Assembly (NCBI RefSeq): GCF_937616625.2
Contig: NC_065571.1
Location: 3,722,501-3,786,500, forward strand
From: Mercurialis annua
Lineage: Eukaryota > Streptophyta > Magnoliopsida > Malpighiales > Euphorbiaceae
Length of the DNA: 64,000 nucleotides
Reading direction: 5' to 3'
The translations under genes were made by a program, and so were the position numbers. The first letter of the stretch is position 1. Each line of letters begins with the position of its first letter. Under the pieces are notes generated by a model. It was not told where the DNA came from, searched no databases, and saw only the letters and a list, made by a program, of their open reading frames with translations. Shown here in pieces: positions 12,068 to 23,227 of the stretch.

Positions 12068-14711
12068 TTTTATCAGGAGATCTTAGTTAGGGAATTAAAC
12101 TATTAAGTCCTGGCATGTAGTAAAAGGTGTAGCTACTTGTTTTGACTTGTGAGATGAAACGCATGATATCTTAAATAATTTACACATTCCAATGCTGGAA
12201 GATGATAAATTATGCCTATCCATGATTTTGTCATTATTTTCTTTCTCTTGTACTGAAACAGCACAGAATTTAATTAATTCCTACTGAATAATTTATTCAC
12301 TGCCAGCTCCAAGTTCTGTAATGGGGCTATATTTAGTTAAGGATTTAATTGATGTGTTTCGAGATTTTTGTGTGTTTTGTTTTGGCCCAGTTGATACTCT
12401 TATTATAGTTATAAATGGGGACTGGGGACAGAGTAGACAAACTGATCTTCTCTTTAAAATACTTAGGACTTGGGTAACTACATGACTTGTGCATGAGAAG
12501 TTATAATTGCAATTAGCAAGAAAAAGATGACAACTGTTTAAATGGGTTCCATTTGATGGGGTGATTAAATTGGAAAAAAGAAGGCGCATGTAATGATATT
12601 TTCTTTGACAAAGTTAGGATAAATTATACTTATTAATAAGATAATATACATTTTTTTTATAATAGGAAAAGAAGAGTATTTGGAAAAGGATTAAACCTAC
12701 AATTTTAGCAATTTACTATTCAGTGTTTATATCATTTGAGTTATAGCATGTTAAATCAACTATTATATAAAATTAATTAATTTCAAGGTAAATCTAATAT
12801 GGTGTTAGAGTCTTATTCATTCACACAATTTAAAATTTAAATTCTTTGAATTTCATTCCACCCACCCAATACTTGAACTGAAATTGGTTATTTGTTCCAT
12901 TCGCGTTATGCATTGTTCGATAAATATACAAGAAAAAGTTTTAATTTTATTTTCAAACTATATTTCAAATCAAAATTTTAATTTTTTCAAATTTAATAAT
13001 TTCTATCTTTATTTTGTTAGTTTTTTAAAGTTAAAAAATAATTTTCAGTATTACTCTTTAATTAGTGTGGGTCTTCTTCTTTTCTTCTTCTATTGTTTTC
13101 CTGTGTTTTCTCATCTCTTTATCGTTTATATACAAATATATGTCTAACGTTTTTTTCTTTCATCTTATTTCTCATTTTTTATAAGTTAATTATTTTTCAA
13201 AAAAAATTTTGACAATTTTCCTCATAATATTCAAAAATATCTTCATCTATTTTTCTCCATCTATTTCGATTTTTTTTCTCAAATCATTCAACTACAATAT
13301 CGGCATCCGGCGATTTGTCATGAGTCTGTCTCTTTTACTCTATCATTTTTTGTAATTGTTTAATTTTTTTATAAGATTCATAATCTAACTGTTATTCGAA
13401 ATCTGATTTTTTGTTCATATATTATTTTAAATCTCATGTTAATATGCTTAATTACTAACAATTTTTCTTTATCTATTTTGTCTTCAATTCTGTTCCTTTT
13501 TCTATATATTACGTATTTTTTAAAATTATATCTTGTTTTATTGTTTATTTTGACGCTATTGTGTATTTACACAAAAAAATTATTAAATACACCATAAGTA
13601 CACCTATATAAGTATAAAAACACCAAATAGAAAAGGACACTTTAAAAATATTATGAAAACACCAGAAACGCCGACGAGAATGATAAAATCAATGAAGGAA
13701 AAGAAGACGATTATATGCCGACGAAAATGTAAAAAAAAACATTTTTTTGAAATCAAAAGACTAAGAAAGGTCATTTTGAATAATAAAAAATGTATGAGAT
13801 GTAAAGGTGTCAAAAAACTGGCTATCTTCATAAATAAAGTCTAAAATATAATATTTTAGGAGATTCCTCTTATAAAAAATCCTACATTTATAAATTAAAA
13901 ATACATAGAATTGCTAAAGATACATTATTGTCGTCGAAAACGATCAAAAATCTATTTTAAAGAAATTGGAAAAAATGAAAAAAGATCAAACAAATTTTCA
14001 GGTCTGGCGGATAATAATTATCCACAATACCTCATTTTAAGCATTCTTACACTAAACTTCTTAAGTTTTAAAAACGTCTGCAAAACCCTAAATTTAGGTT
14101 AGCGGGCCCTTCCATCCAAAAAATGACTAAGACCGATAAAAATGATAAATTGACACTTTTAAAAAAAAATTGTACACACTCTCCACATCAGCTGACAGCT
14201 CACCAAAAATTAAAATATCTAAAATATCCTTAAAAATTTAAAATTTAATCAACCAAATTAAATTTATCCGAACCTAAAATGAGATTTCATTGGTGATTAT
14301 TAGCCCAAGCCAGGCCCAGCAATCCATATCAAAATTCAAAAATCAATAGAGATAATTAGCCCATGTACGGGCTTTGACCAAATTAATGAGAATATTACGG
14401 GAGCAAAAGTCCAATTTGACTTTTACGTTTTCCACAAAATATTTTTGAATTAACAATGTTTCCTTTTCACAAATACAAACTTTTAATTCAAAAAATACCA
14501 AGCCTTTATTTGTCTCTATCCACGATCAATTGCATGTATCCATATATCATTGATATTTCCTAAATTATCTCCCTAATTAACTCATCTTTCTTATTTACAA
14601 AATTTTTCCCATTTTATTTTGATTTTTGATTGAAAAAAATTTGAAATGCTGAATATTAGGTCTTCCTCAAATCAAACTCCTTTCGAAAAATCCCAAACCA
14701 AGAAAATCTAA
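12068..14711. other. Intergenic, no gene recognised
   Basis: Starts with the 3' UTR region of the GDSL gene. The rest is AT-rich with T-rich tracts (12880-13560) and open but unsupported frames. 13560-13640 has tagtgtatt-like repeats related to those near 5220. Confidence 0.5.
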
Positions 14712-15789
14712 ATGAGTAAATCGAAGAGGGTTGCTAGCAAACATAGGTAGAATTCACTGAACCTCCATCTTCGAGTAAGAACCGTAGAGTTCTTACTAAT
14801 CAAGAAGACAGTGATGGTGATTTCGAGGCTTTCACGGTCACCAGCGATGAGAAGAACAAACCAGTGGTTACTCTTTCTCTCTCTGTTAAGGTATTTGAAA
14901 TTTTAATTATATATTTTTAACATCCAATTTTTATTGTTTATCAATTTTTCTTTATTTATGTTATTGTTGGGTGTTTATGTGTCTGTTCTTTGTTTGTTGG
15001 TTTTGAATGTTTATGCGAAGCATATGATTTTGTATATTTTAACTAATTATTGAATAATATGTAGAACTAAATTTAATATAATGGTTAATTTATTGTTGTT
15101 TTTAGGTATATTATATGTTTTTCTAATTTTTTTATGTTTGTTGCTAGTGTTTATGATTTGATACCTGTTTATGTAATTTTGGAATAATTACTTACAAATA
15201 TACTTGTTAACTAATGATTATTTAATGGTTAACTGATGATAATTTACTAGTGTTTTTTATTTGAACAAAGGGTCAACGCGCCCCTTAAACTTGTGTCACG
15301 GGGTCATCTAACCCAATTTATACTTTTTTGAGAAACTAACCCCAAAACTCTTCATTTTCGGGTCAAGTAACCCCATAATTATATTTTCAAAACGCGTAAA
15401 ATACAAATCGAAGGTGAGGGATGAAAAAAGTAATTAGATACTTTCCTAATTGTTGCGATATAATTATCCTAAATCTGTTTTTTAAAATAAAAATATAAAT
15501 TATGGGGTAATTTGACCCAAAAATGAAGAGTTTTGGGGTTAATTGCTCAAAAAAGTATAAATTGGACTAGATGACCCCGTGTCACAAATTTAGGGGGCGC
15601 GTTGACACTTTGTTCTTTTTTATTTTGATCCAGAATCTTCCAATTCCAGCAGAATTTTCCATTGATGGCCATCGTGAACGTATTGCTTTCCTGTTTTATC
15701 ATTATGGTAAAATGAAGCAATCCAGTAACATTGACAACGATGAGAAGGTGGAAGCAAAACCAAAGCTGGGGGGGGGGGAGAAGGATTAG
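14712..15789 (+). pseudogene. Broken two-exon gene of unknown identity
   Basis: Coding-like DNA begins at ATG 14712 (MSKSKRVASKHR) and hits a stop at once. If a single G is missing near 14746, the frame continues cleanly to a donor (GTTAAG/gtattt, exon end 14890) and, after the intron, through 15634-15789 to TAG. Readable parts include PPSSSKNRRVLTNQEDSDGD and NLPIPAEFSIDGHRERIAFL, about 111 residues in all. I recognise no family. A run of ten G at about 15770 may be unstable. The intron holds the MITE at 15263-15615. It could be a gene piece carried by the surrounding Mutator-like DNA. Confidence 0.4.
15263..15615. mobile_element. Foldback MITE, Mutator-like (353 bp), with perfect 10-bp TSD
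   Basis: Termini gaacaaag and ctttgttc are perfect inverses. The arms are near-complementary for about 115 bp, including gtcaacgcgcccc and ccaaaactcttcatttt. The flanking direct repeat ttttttattt occurs at 15253-15262 and 15616-15625. No coding capacity. Confidence 0.88.
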
Positions 15790-15959
15790 ATGTCCTTATA
15801 GTTTCGGAAGTTTTAGACTTTATTTTTAGTTTTAAATTGACAATAGTTGTTATTTTGTAACTGATTTTTAGCCAAGTTTGTTTGTCCTTTATTTTGTTTT
15901 GAAAACAAGATGTTATTATCAAACATATATTTGATTTTGTTTACCATTTACTCACTTTA

Positions 15960-16420
15960 AGTATTTTATTATTTCATTAGTTTATCATATATGTAGTAAA
16001 TTAATAGTTAACTCATAATTAACCATTACTTAACTAGTAATATAACATAATAATAAGTAGTATATTTTTTGTTAACTAGCAGCAGTTTATTATTATTTTT
16101 TGAAATGATAAGAGGTATACTATTGTGGAAAATTCTTATCAGACTATTAGTATATAATTTATGTGGTATATTAATAGTTAACTTATTAGTTAACTATTAG
16201 TTAACTATTAGTTAACTAAATTTTAATTACTATACTGGTTAACTAACAGTACTTTACTATTATCTTTTAAAACGGTAAGAAGTATAATATTGTGGTAAAT
16301 TTTTAAATGATAAGTAGTATACTATTAGTTAAATTATAAGTAGTTTACTATTATCTTTTTTAATTGATAAGAAGTATACTATTAGTTAACTATCAGTTAA
16401 CCAAATGTCTACATAAAGAT
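15960..16420. repeat. AGTTAACT-rich degenerate tandem repeat
   Basis: Variants of ttagttaactatt recur about a dozen times, with a short run of near-perfect copies at about 16180-16210. The same word recurs at 16860-16880. It probably belongs to the terminal region of a decayed Mutator-like element, because the transposase relic lies next to it. Confidence 0.5.
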
Positions 16421-16596
16421 ACCTTTTAATCACTAAGTTTATTAATAACATACGATATGAATACATACTTTAATAAAAACAATAATCTCAATTTAACAGT
16501 ACGTAATTCAAATACAACCATTAAAAACATAATTGTTCATACACTAATAAGATGCTAAAATTATCTTCATTTTGGAAGATTACGACATGTCTTCTT

Positions 16597-16823
16597 GTCA
16601 TTGCCCCCGTATATCGATAGCTTGCTGATTTGATTCCAACTGATATTTAATGTTTATTCAGTTTTCCCATAGTTAACTTTCAGTATGCCATGAATAAATG
16701 TTTTCAATGTCTCAAAATCCGCATCGTCTTTAACTAAAATTCCTTTGATCTTATAATTTGAGTAGTTTAGATCTTGCTCCCATACTCCATCATAGTAAAC
16801 TAGTACCTTTAATATGGTCATTC
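16597..16823 (-). pseudogene. Relic of a MuDR-type transposase N-terminus
   Basis: Minus-strand frame after an acceptor-like tgcag at 16824 reads MTILKVLVYYDGVWEQ, then DLNYSNYKIKGILVKDDADF, which matches the plant MuDR N-terminal domain pattern (a VYYDGxW core followed by a YxxYKxKGI-like segment). Near 16655 the frame shifts, and the continuation (KYQLESNQQAIDIRG) ends at a stop. No DDE domain or SWIM zinc finger follows, so only the N-terminal domain survives. Confidence 0.6.
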
Positions 16824-16829
16824 CTGCAC

Positions 16830-17633
16830 TGACATGATATATATTTATTAAAAACACATTAGTTAACCTTTAGTTAACTATTAGTTAATTTTCATAAATT
16901 TATAAAACAATTTTGAAAATGTTTTTTTTGGAAATAACCAATTAAAGAGGCAGGTTTTAAACTAGTTTATATCATAAAAAAGCCATGAAATTGATGAAAA
17001 CAATATATTTTTTTAGTTTTCAAATACAAACATGTAATTAACCAATTACAACACAAAATTTCAGTTGTTCATTGTTTTTTATTTAGTTTCGAATCTACAT
17101 AAAATCATTGCGTCTTTCAAATCATTGGTTCACATGTAATTCGCCAATTAGAACACATCATTTCCTGAAAAAGCTTCATATTCAGTTAATTACATAATAA
17201 AATATGATTTTGAGAACACTAACCTTTTTGATTTGATGAGTTCTTGATTGTCTTCTTTGCTGAATTCTTTTTGTTTCTCAATGAGTTTCTGATTTGCTAT
17301 TTTCAAATGGTGTTACGTTTTTAAAGAATCATTGAAATTCCATTATATATGGAAATCTTGTTAAATGCAACGTTATTGCTCTTTATAAATCTTGAAGATA
17401 TTTGAAAATATATTCCCAATATGTTAGTTTGCCCATTTGTAGAAGATATTAAAAGTCATAATATCTAGTTTCCTTATTTTATGCAAACCGTATTTCTTAT
17501 ATTAAAATTGATATTTGTGCAATTTGAAAGTTGGTAAATGTATTTTTCAACTTTTCTTTTTGCTCTAGTAAAATTTAGATTATTTTGACATATGTAGGGT
17601 ATTTGTTAAAAAAACTCAAATCAATATCAGACA
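16830..17633. other. AT-rich spacer, probable transposon debris
   Basis: No gene. Includes a few more ttagttaact words next to the transposase relic. Confidence 0.4.
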
Positions 17634-17643
17634 TTTTAATTAG

Positions 17644-19489
17644 AGTTAATTAGAGGAAAAACGGGAATCAGCCAAATTAATTAGCTAAATACGGTCCTAA
17701 GTTTCATTTTAGAGATTTAGACCTTCTTTTCTTTTTTTTGATTTCTATGCTTTCTGGTTTTGACAAATACGATCTTGTTTTTTTGTTCTTCAATTAAAAA
17801 TTCAGTTCAAACCCTAACATAACAAAAAAAGCGGCAACATTCGACACAATTCCTCCGCCATCACTGAAGCAGAGGTCGCCTTCTCCTTTCATTACTAGGT
17901 TTGCCAACAGAATTTAAATTTCTGACTGAAGCGGCAAGCGGCAGCGGTGACGACGGAGCGGAGACGAAGAAGCGTGGCGGTGAGAAAGGTTTTCATAGAC
18001 AAATCTCTTTCTTTTAACACCCCACAACAAGAATGGGATAATTCTCCATGATGAAGAAGCTCTACTCCATTTTTTTCTATTATTTTTAAAGTAATGGTTA
18101 ATTTCAACTCTACTTCTTGAGTTTTGTTGGGTTCATTATGGAGGTTGGTGGTAGATTGTCGTGGATGTTTATGGATCTGCTATTTTTTTGTTGTTTGAGT
18201 GTTTTGCTGGTCTTTGATGTCGATCAAGAAGCTACAACAATTTTTGATTTTTGGTGTTGCACAACCTGCACTCTAAGTGTTTGAGGAAATGCTTATGAGA
18301 ATTGTAATGTTTTTGAGTGTTTGGCTAACCAATGGCTAACATTAGGTAAACCATTGGGTAACTTGTAGAGAAGATGAGGCTGATGCCATTCAGTGAATTA
18401 GCCAAGGAGATCCGCTTGGAGAAGGGGATAGCGGTGCTGCGACAACGTAAAATGTTTATGGATTTGCTCATTTTTTTGTTGTTTGAGTTATGAGAATTGT
18501 AATGTTTTTGGGTGTTGGGTAACCAATGGTTAACATTAGGTAAATCGTTGGGTAATTTGTAATAAATTTTATTTTGAATATATTATTCATAGTTATGCGA
18601 GACTGCGAGAAGCGAAATTGATGATCAGCCTGCACTCTCGGTGTTTGAAGAAATGCTTATGAGAATTGTAATGTTTTTAGGTGTTGGGTAACTAATGGTT
18701 ACTATTGGGTAAGGTAACTTTGTAATAAATTTTATTTTGAATATATTATTCATAAAATCGTTAGGTAACTGGTTGTCGTCGCCGGAGATGGCGGATCTGT
18801 TGTGATAAAATTTATTTTGTTGCTATTTTACCAATCGTTAGTTAACTAATTTTTCTTTTATGAACGATTGTGATGATGTGGTAGTGGTTTGATTTTTGGT
18901 GTTGCATTGTCTGCACTCTAACTATTTGAAAAAATGCTTATGAGAATTGTAATATTTTTGGGTGTTAAGTTACCAATGGTTAACATTAGGTACACCGTTG
19001 AGTAACATGTAATCAATGTTATTTTGAATATATTATTAATAATAACGTTAGTTAACTGTTGTTGAAATTTATTTTGTTGCTATTTAACTAAAGGTGTACT
19101 AAAAGTACATCAATGATCTTGTTTTTAGTACAATGTTGGTTAACAAATGGTTAATTAATAATTTTAAATTTTAAAAAAGACGATTTAGATTTTATTTGAC
19201 GGTTGATGTGGCTGTGATGAAGATGGATGGATTTGTAATCGGATTTTCAACTAGTTTAATGAAAATGGAGATTTGAATTTGTAATAGTTTTGTTTGTTGG
19301 TTAACCAACAGTGTTAGTATACCGTTGGGTAACCAAAATCGTATTTCTGAGATTAAAAAAAATATTTTTAAGAATAACAAAAGTTATTTTTGCAAAAAAA
19401 AAGTTCAGATTGTATTTTTTAAAAAAGATATTTTGAGCTAGTATTCTTGAGAATATTTTTTTTTTTTTTGATATTTATCTAAAAAACCC
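17644..19489. mobile_element. Possible non-autonomous Mutator-like element (1.85 kb)
   Basis: The 10-bp sequence ttttaattag directly flanks this block (17634-17643 and 19490-19499). Inside the ends, ttagctaaata (left) and the inverse of tatttatctaa (right) suggest short, weak inverted repeats. The interior is built mostly of the imperfect repeat listed next. No intact frame. The TSD is exact, but the inverted repeats are poor. Confidence 0.45.
18250..19060. repeat. Four degenerate tandem units rich in GGTTAAC
   Basis: Units at about 18250, 18485, 18628 and 18897 share cctgcactct, then atgcttatgagaattgtaat, then ggtgttgggtaaccaatggt and a tail with gaatatattattcat. Spacing and length vary, and the unit at 18485 lacks the first part. 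They lie inside the 17644-19489 block. Confidence 0.7.
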
Positions 19490-19792
19490 TTTTAATTAGT
19501 GCTTGGCTCGTGTGTACGTACCTCGTCTGGATTGGGCCCCTAAGACCCTACAAAACCAGACAAAACGACACGTAGCGTGCGATTCAGTTGTACTTCATTT
19601 TTATATTCCGCGAAATGCTGTTATTGATCTTATCTTTACTCGTCATCGCCGCCAAATGAAATCGTCACCGATAAGGCAATTAGCCGCGACACGCATTTCA
19701 ACGCACAAAATATTCCATTATCATATTTTTCTGAATATACAATTATTCCATAACCAGAACCCATCTAATCACAATCTAAGATAACCGGAAAA

Positions 19793-22005
19793 ATGGCCCA
19801 GTCCGACCTCGCAAGCCTAATCCTCGTGACCCGAGGCCAAAACGGCGTCGCAACGATCACCATCAACCGTCCGAAATCCCTGAATTCATTAACCAGGCCC
19901 ATGATGGTTCGTATGGCTAGGGAGATCAAGGCCTTGGCTGTTGATGATTCGGTTCAGGTCATTATTTTGACAGGATCGGGTCGGTCATTCTGTTCGGGTG
20001 TTGATTTGACTTCTGCTGAGGACGTTTTTAAAGGGGATGTGAAGGATGTGGAGACCGACCCGGTTGCGCAGATGGAGCTTTGTAAGAAGCCGATTATTGG
20101 TGCAATTAATGGGTTTGCTGTAACTGCAGGTTTTGAAATTGCTCTTGCTTGTGATATTTTGGTGGCCTCTAAAGGTGCTAAATTTATGGATACCCATGCC
20201 AGGTTTGTGTTTAATGTTAATTTTATTTATGTCTGTTTAATTAATTCTTAAATGCAAATTAAATTAGTAGTATCTCATTGCTGTTTTTGCCAATTTGAGA
20301 CTATAACTCATCTCATTGAGGCTGTTGAGTTCTTGAATTGCGCTAAAAAAATTATCTTGGTGATATTTTTTTTGTCAATAGATAGAATCTAATTACATAA
20401 GTTGTTATTAGTTAGTTGTTAGTCGGTAGATGTTAAATTGGCCTTCAACCACTTCGTCCTACCGAGACTCGAAGTCGAGACCTGAGGAATGCTCTTGCAG
20501 GACCTAGGTAGCCCTCACCAGCATCTTGGTGATGATTTAGAATAGATAAAGTGACTATTAATTATGATTAAGAATAGATAATTGAATGAGTTGTAATTAA
20601 TGTTGGATAGAATTGAGATTTTATTCTTAATTATCTAAACTAAAATGAAAAAATTAACTGTATTTGGTCAAATAGCAAGGTTGTTGAGTGCTAAAAAATC
20701 ATCTTTGTGATGATTAAGAATAAATAAAGTGACTATTAATTAATGATTAAGAATAGATAGTTGAAGGAGTTGAGATTAATGTTGGATAAAATTGAGATTT
20801 TATTTTTAATTATTCAATCTAAAATGGATAATTTGACTGTATTTTGGTCAAATAGCATGTTTGTGGGGCAAAATATATTTTGGAGTTAATGTGATGGACA
20901 TGAATTGATATTCAGTTCTCTTGTAATTACTGTTATTGCAGGTTTGGAATATTTCCTTCATGGGGTCTATCACAGAAGCTGCCAAGGATAATAGGAGCTG
21001 GTAGGGCTAGAGAAGCATCACTAACTGCGATGCCAATAACTGCAGAGCAGGCTGAGAAGTGGGGTTTGGTTAATTATGTCGTTGACGAGAGTGAATTGTT
21101 AAAGAAAGCTCAAGATATAGCTGAAGCTATAATAAAAAATAACCAAGATTTGGTGTTGAGATATAAGGCTGTCTTAAATGATGGCCTCAAACTGGACCTG
21201 GGGCATGCTCTTTCTTTGGAGAAGGTACTTATTTATTATGCTATGTCCCCTGCTAAAATGTATTTGAACAAACAGAAATATATTTCTTGTTGCACCATAT
21301 TAACTCCTTTATTGATAGATATGTATGAACCCAATTCGCCACGTAGTATTAAGAATGTTTCCGTATATGTATGACATTTGGTATTTCGTTATATGGGTGA
21401 TTTTCCCTGTGTTGGCCTGCTAGTTTTATACTCCCTCCACCTATTTTTAGTCGTCGTTCTAGTTATAAATAGATGGCATTTGAGAATTTTTAAATGACTT
21501 TTACTATTGTATTCCAAATCTGTCCTTGTGTCTTAATAATTACTACAATTTACCTTGAAACGACAACTAAATAAAGTTGAGGGAGTAGATTAATTATCTT
21601 TCTGGCTGCCCAAGTTAATTTGCTGCGGTTATACATCATTTGAGTGACTTAACATGGGTTGGCTTGCTAATTTTTGTTTATTAGGTGGGAATATTATATT
21701 CCATTGATGATACAATTCCTTTGATTTTTTCTTATGCTTTTATATATTTGTTTTCAAATGTACTATGTTGTTGACTTGTTAGTTGTTAAGCATTTTACTT
21801 GGTTTATTTGAAGCTCACGAGAAGTAGTTTCGACTTGTTAAGCATTTTAGTGTTACTGCTGAAAGTTTGACCTATTGTACTCGTAATTTGAATGGCATTT
21901 TAGGAACGAGCATACGACTATTACAACGGAATGACGAAGGAACAGTTTAAGAAAATGCAGGAGTTCATAGCGGGTCGGAGTGCAAAACCTTCATCCAAGT
22001 TATAG
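19793..22005 (+). CDS. ECHIA: Enoyl-CoA hydratase/isomerase, peroxisomal (ECHIA type)
   Basis: Monofunctional enoyl-CoA hydratase of the crotonase superfamily, likely for peroxisomal beta-oxidation of unsaturated or branched fatty acyl-CoAs. Exons 19793-20202, 20942-21224 and 21904-22005 give 264 residues; the Arabidopsis protein has about 265. Oxyanion-hole segments are GSGRSFCSGVDL (61-72) and GAINGFAVTAGFEIALACD (103-121). Glu115 aligns with one catalytic glutamate of classical hydratases. The second is not visible (MDTHARFGI at 132-140), which is also my memory of the Arabidopsis protein. The C-terminus is SKL, a canonical PTS1 signal. Intron 1 holds a tandem duplication and intron 2 a Stowaway MITE. 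Confidence 0.94.
20521..20867. repeat. Tandem duplication of about 178 bp in intron 1 of the hydratase gene
   Basis: Two copies start at catcttggtgatgatt (20521) and catctttgtgatgatt (20700) and end near ggtcaaatagcaaggttgtt (20668) and ggtcaaatagcatgtttgtg (20846). Each unit is itself partly palindromic (gattaagaata with attcttaatta), so each may be a small foldback element. Confidence 0.7.
21431..21585. mobile_element. Stowaway MITE (155 bp) in intron 2 of the hydratase gene
   Basis: Ends ctccctccacc and the inverse of gttgagggag, flanked by TA on both sides (21429-21430 and 21586-21587). This fits a Tc1/mariner-derived Stowaway MITE. Confidence 0.75.
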
Positions 22006-22504
22006 GTTTTGTTGATCTAAATATCCTTTTATATTTTTGTAAAAAAAAGAATAAAATTGTTGTTAGCCCCTCAAATGTGGGAAGATGAAATCAAATAAAT
22101 GTTGGGAATGCAACCAGATGTATGGTTGCTTTTGTTGTGATAGCAATTTTAAGAATTTCTCCTTTTTAGATTATTGTATTCATTGAATAATTAATTGTTT
22201 TAAAATTGTTGTTTGATTTCCTTACCATGACAATACTCCATATTTTTCTTTGACATACCCTAATTCACCCCCAGAAATTTATATAGATCATATGGCTTTT
22301 AGATTAAACCATAACTTGAAATAAAATTTAACAAGTAAATAATTATCTATTTCCTGCATACTAACTTTCCGAGTAATTAATTTCCTAGGAAGTAATATTT
22401 TCCGGGAATTGAATAATTTCGAACCAAATACATGAAGATGGATATGTCTGTCTTAGCCTATATCTTCTGTTTTACACAAGTTCAGTTATCTAACTTAAAA
22501 AATT
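22006..22504. other. 3' flank of the hydratase gene
   Basis: 3' UTR and AT-rich spacer. No other feature seen. Confidence 0.5.
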
Positions 22505-23203
22505 AATAGAAAAAACACACCTCTTTTTTCTCTCTAAAAAAACCCTAGCCGCCAAGAGTTTTCTTCTTATTTTTTCTCCGGCTGCCGTCAATGGTTTGAT
22601 TTTTGTTGTTGACGGTAGCCATCCCTTTATTTATGTTATTTTAATTTGATAGAATATAATAAATAGCGACTCTTTTTCATTTTTTGATGGATTAAAATCT
22701 ATCAACGAAGCGCAATTCATTTACCAAGAAGTGAAGATAGATCGAAGATCTTTCATCAATAAAATGGAATCGTTTATGAGCTATATTAGTTTTATTTGTT
22801 TTTCATTATTTGTTTTTTTTCTGAATGTTTTATGTTGTCCTTTCATTATGAAAGGTTTGTTGTCCTTTCTCTGTGAAAGGTTTGTTGTCTCCTTTTTATG
22901 TAGGAGTTTGCTGTCTCTTTTTTATGAAGGAGTTATCAAGTGGTGATTGAATGGAATGCTCTGAGTTTGTGGGTGATTGGATAAGTTTTGATCGACGAGT
23001 GATCGAAGACTGCACTTATTTAGCGAAACAGTTAATAATTTATTTTTATTTTCGTAAGTAAGATCTGCGAATCAGGCAGCATGTTGTCTGTTCCATGTCA
23101 GGTCATCGGATTTAGTTTTCGAATTATTCCGAATTTCTTACAAATGTAACTGTTTCATATTCGATTTAATGAGATTTGATGATTTCAAAAAAAAAAAAGA
23201 TAA
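22505..23203 (+). mobile_element. Probable poly-A retroposon (LINE/SINE-like) just upstream of a PPR gene
   Basis: Starts with a pyrimidine-rich leader and ccctagccgcc, the type of sequence seen at the 5' ends of plant non-LTR elements. It ends in gatttgatgatttc followed by 12 A (to 23203). No intact frame. I could not find a clean TSD, so the left end is approximate. The tail ends about 25 bp before the PPR start codon. Confidence 0.5.
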
Positions 23204-23227
23204 AGAAAATTTGAAAGCAACGGTCAA

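Noticed and set aside
13653..14102. Lysine-rich open frames
   Set aside because: AT-rich random frames starting in A-rich DNA, with no family pattern, splice structure or neighbours to support them.
19503..19784. 93-residue open frame just before the hydratase gene
   Set aside because: Position and composition fit the promoter and 5' UTR of the hydratase gene. It has no recognisable domain and overlaps nothing conserved that I know.
22731..22946. 71-residue open frame upstream of the PPR gene
   Set aside because: It lies inside the presumed retroposon; low-complexity F/L/S-rich translation.
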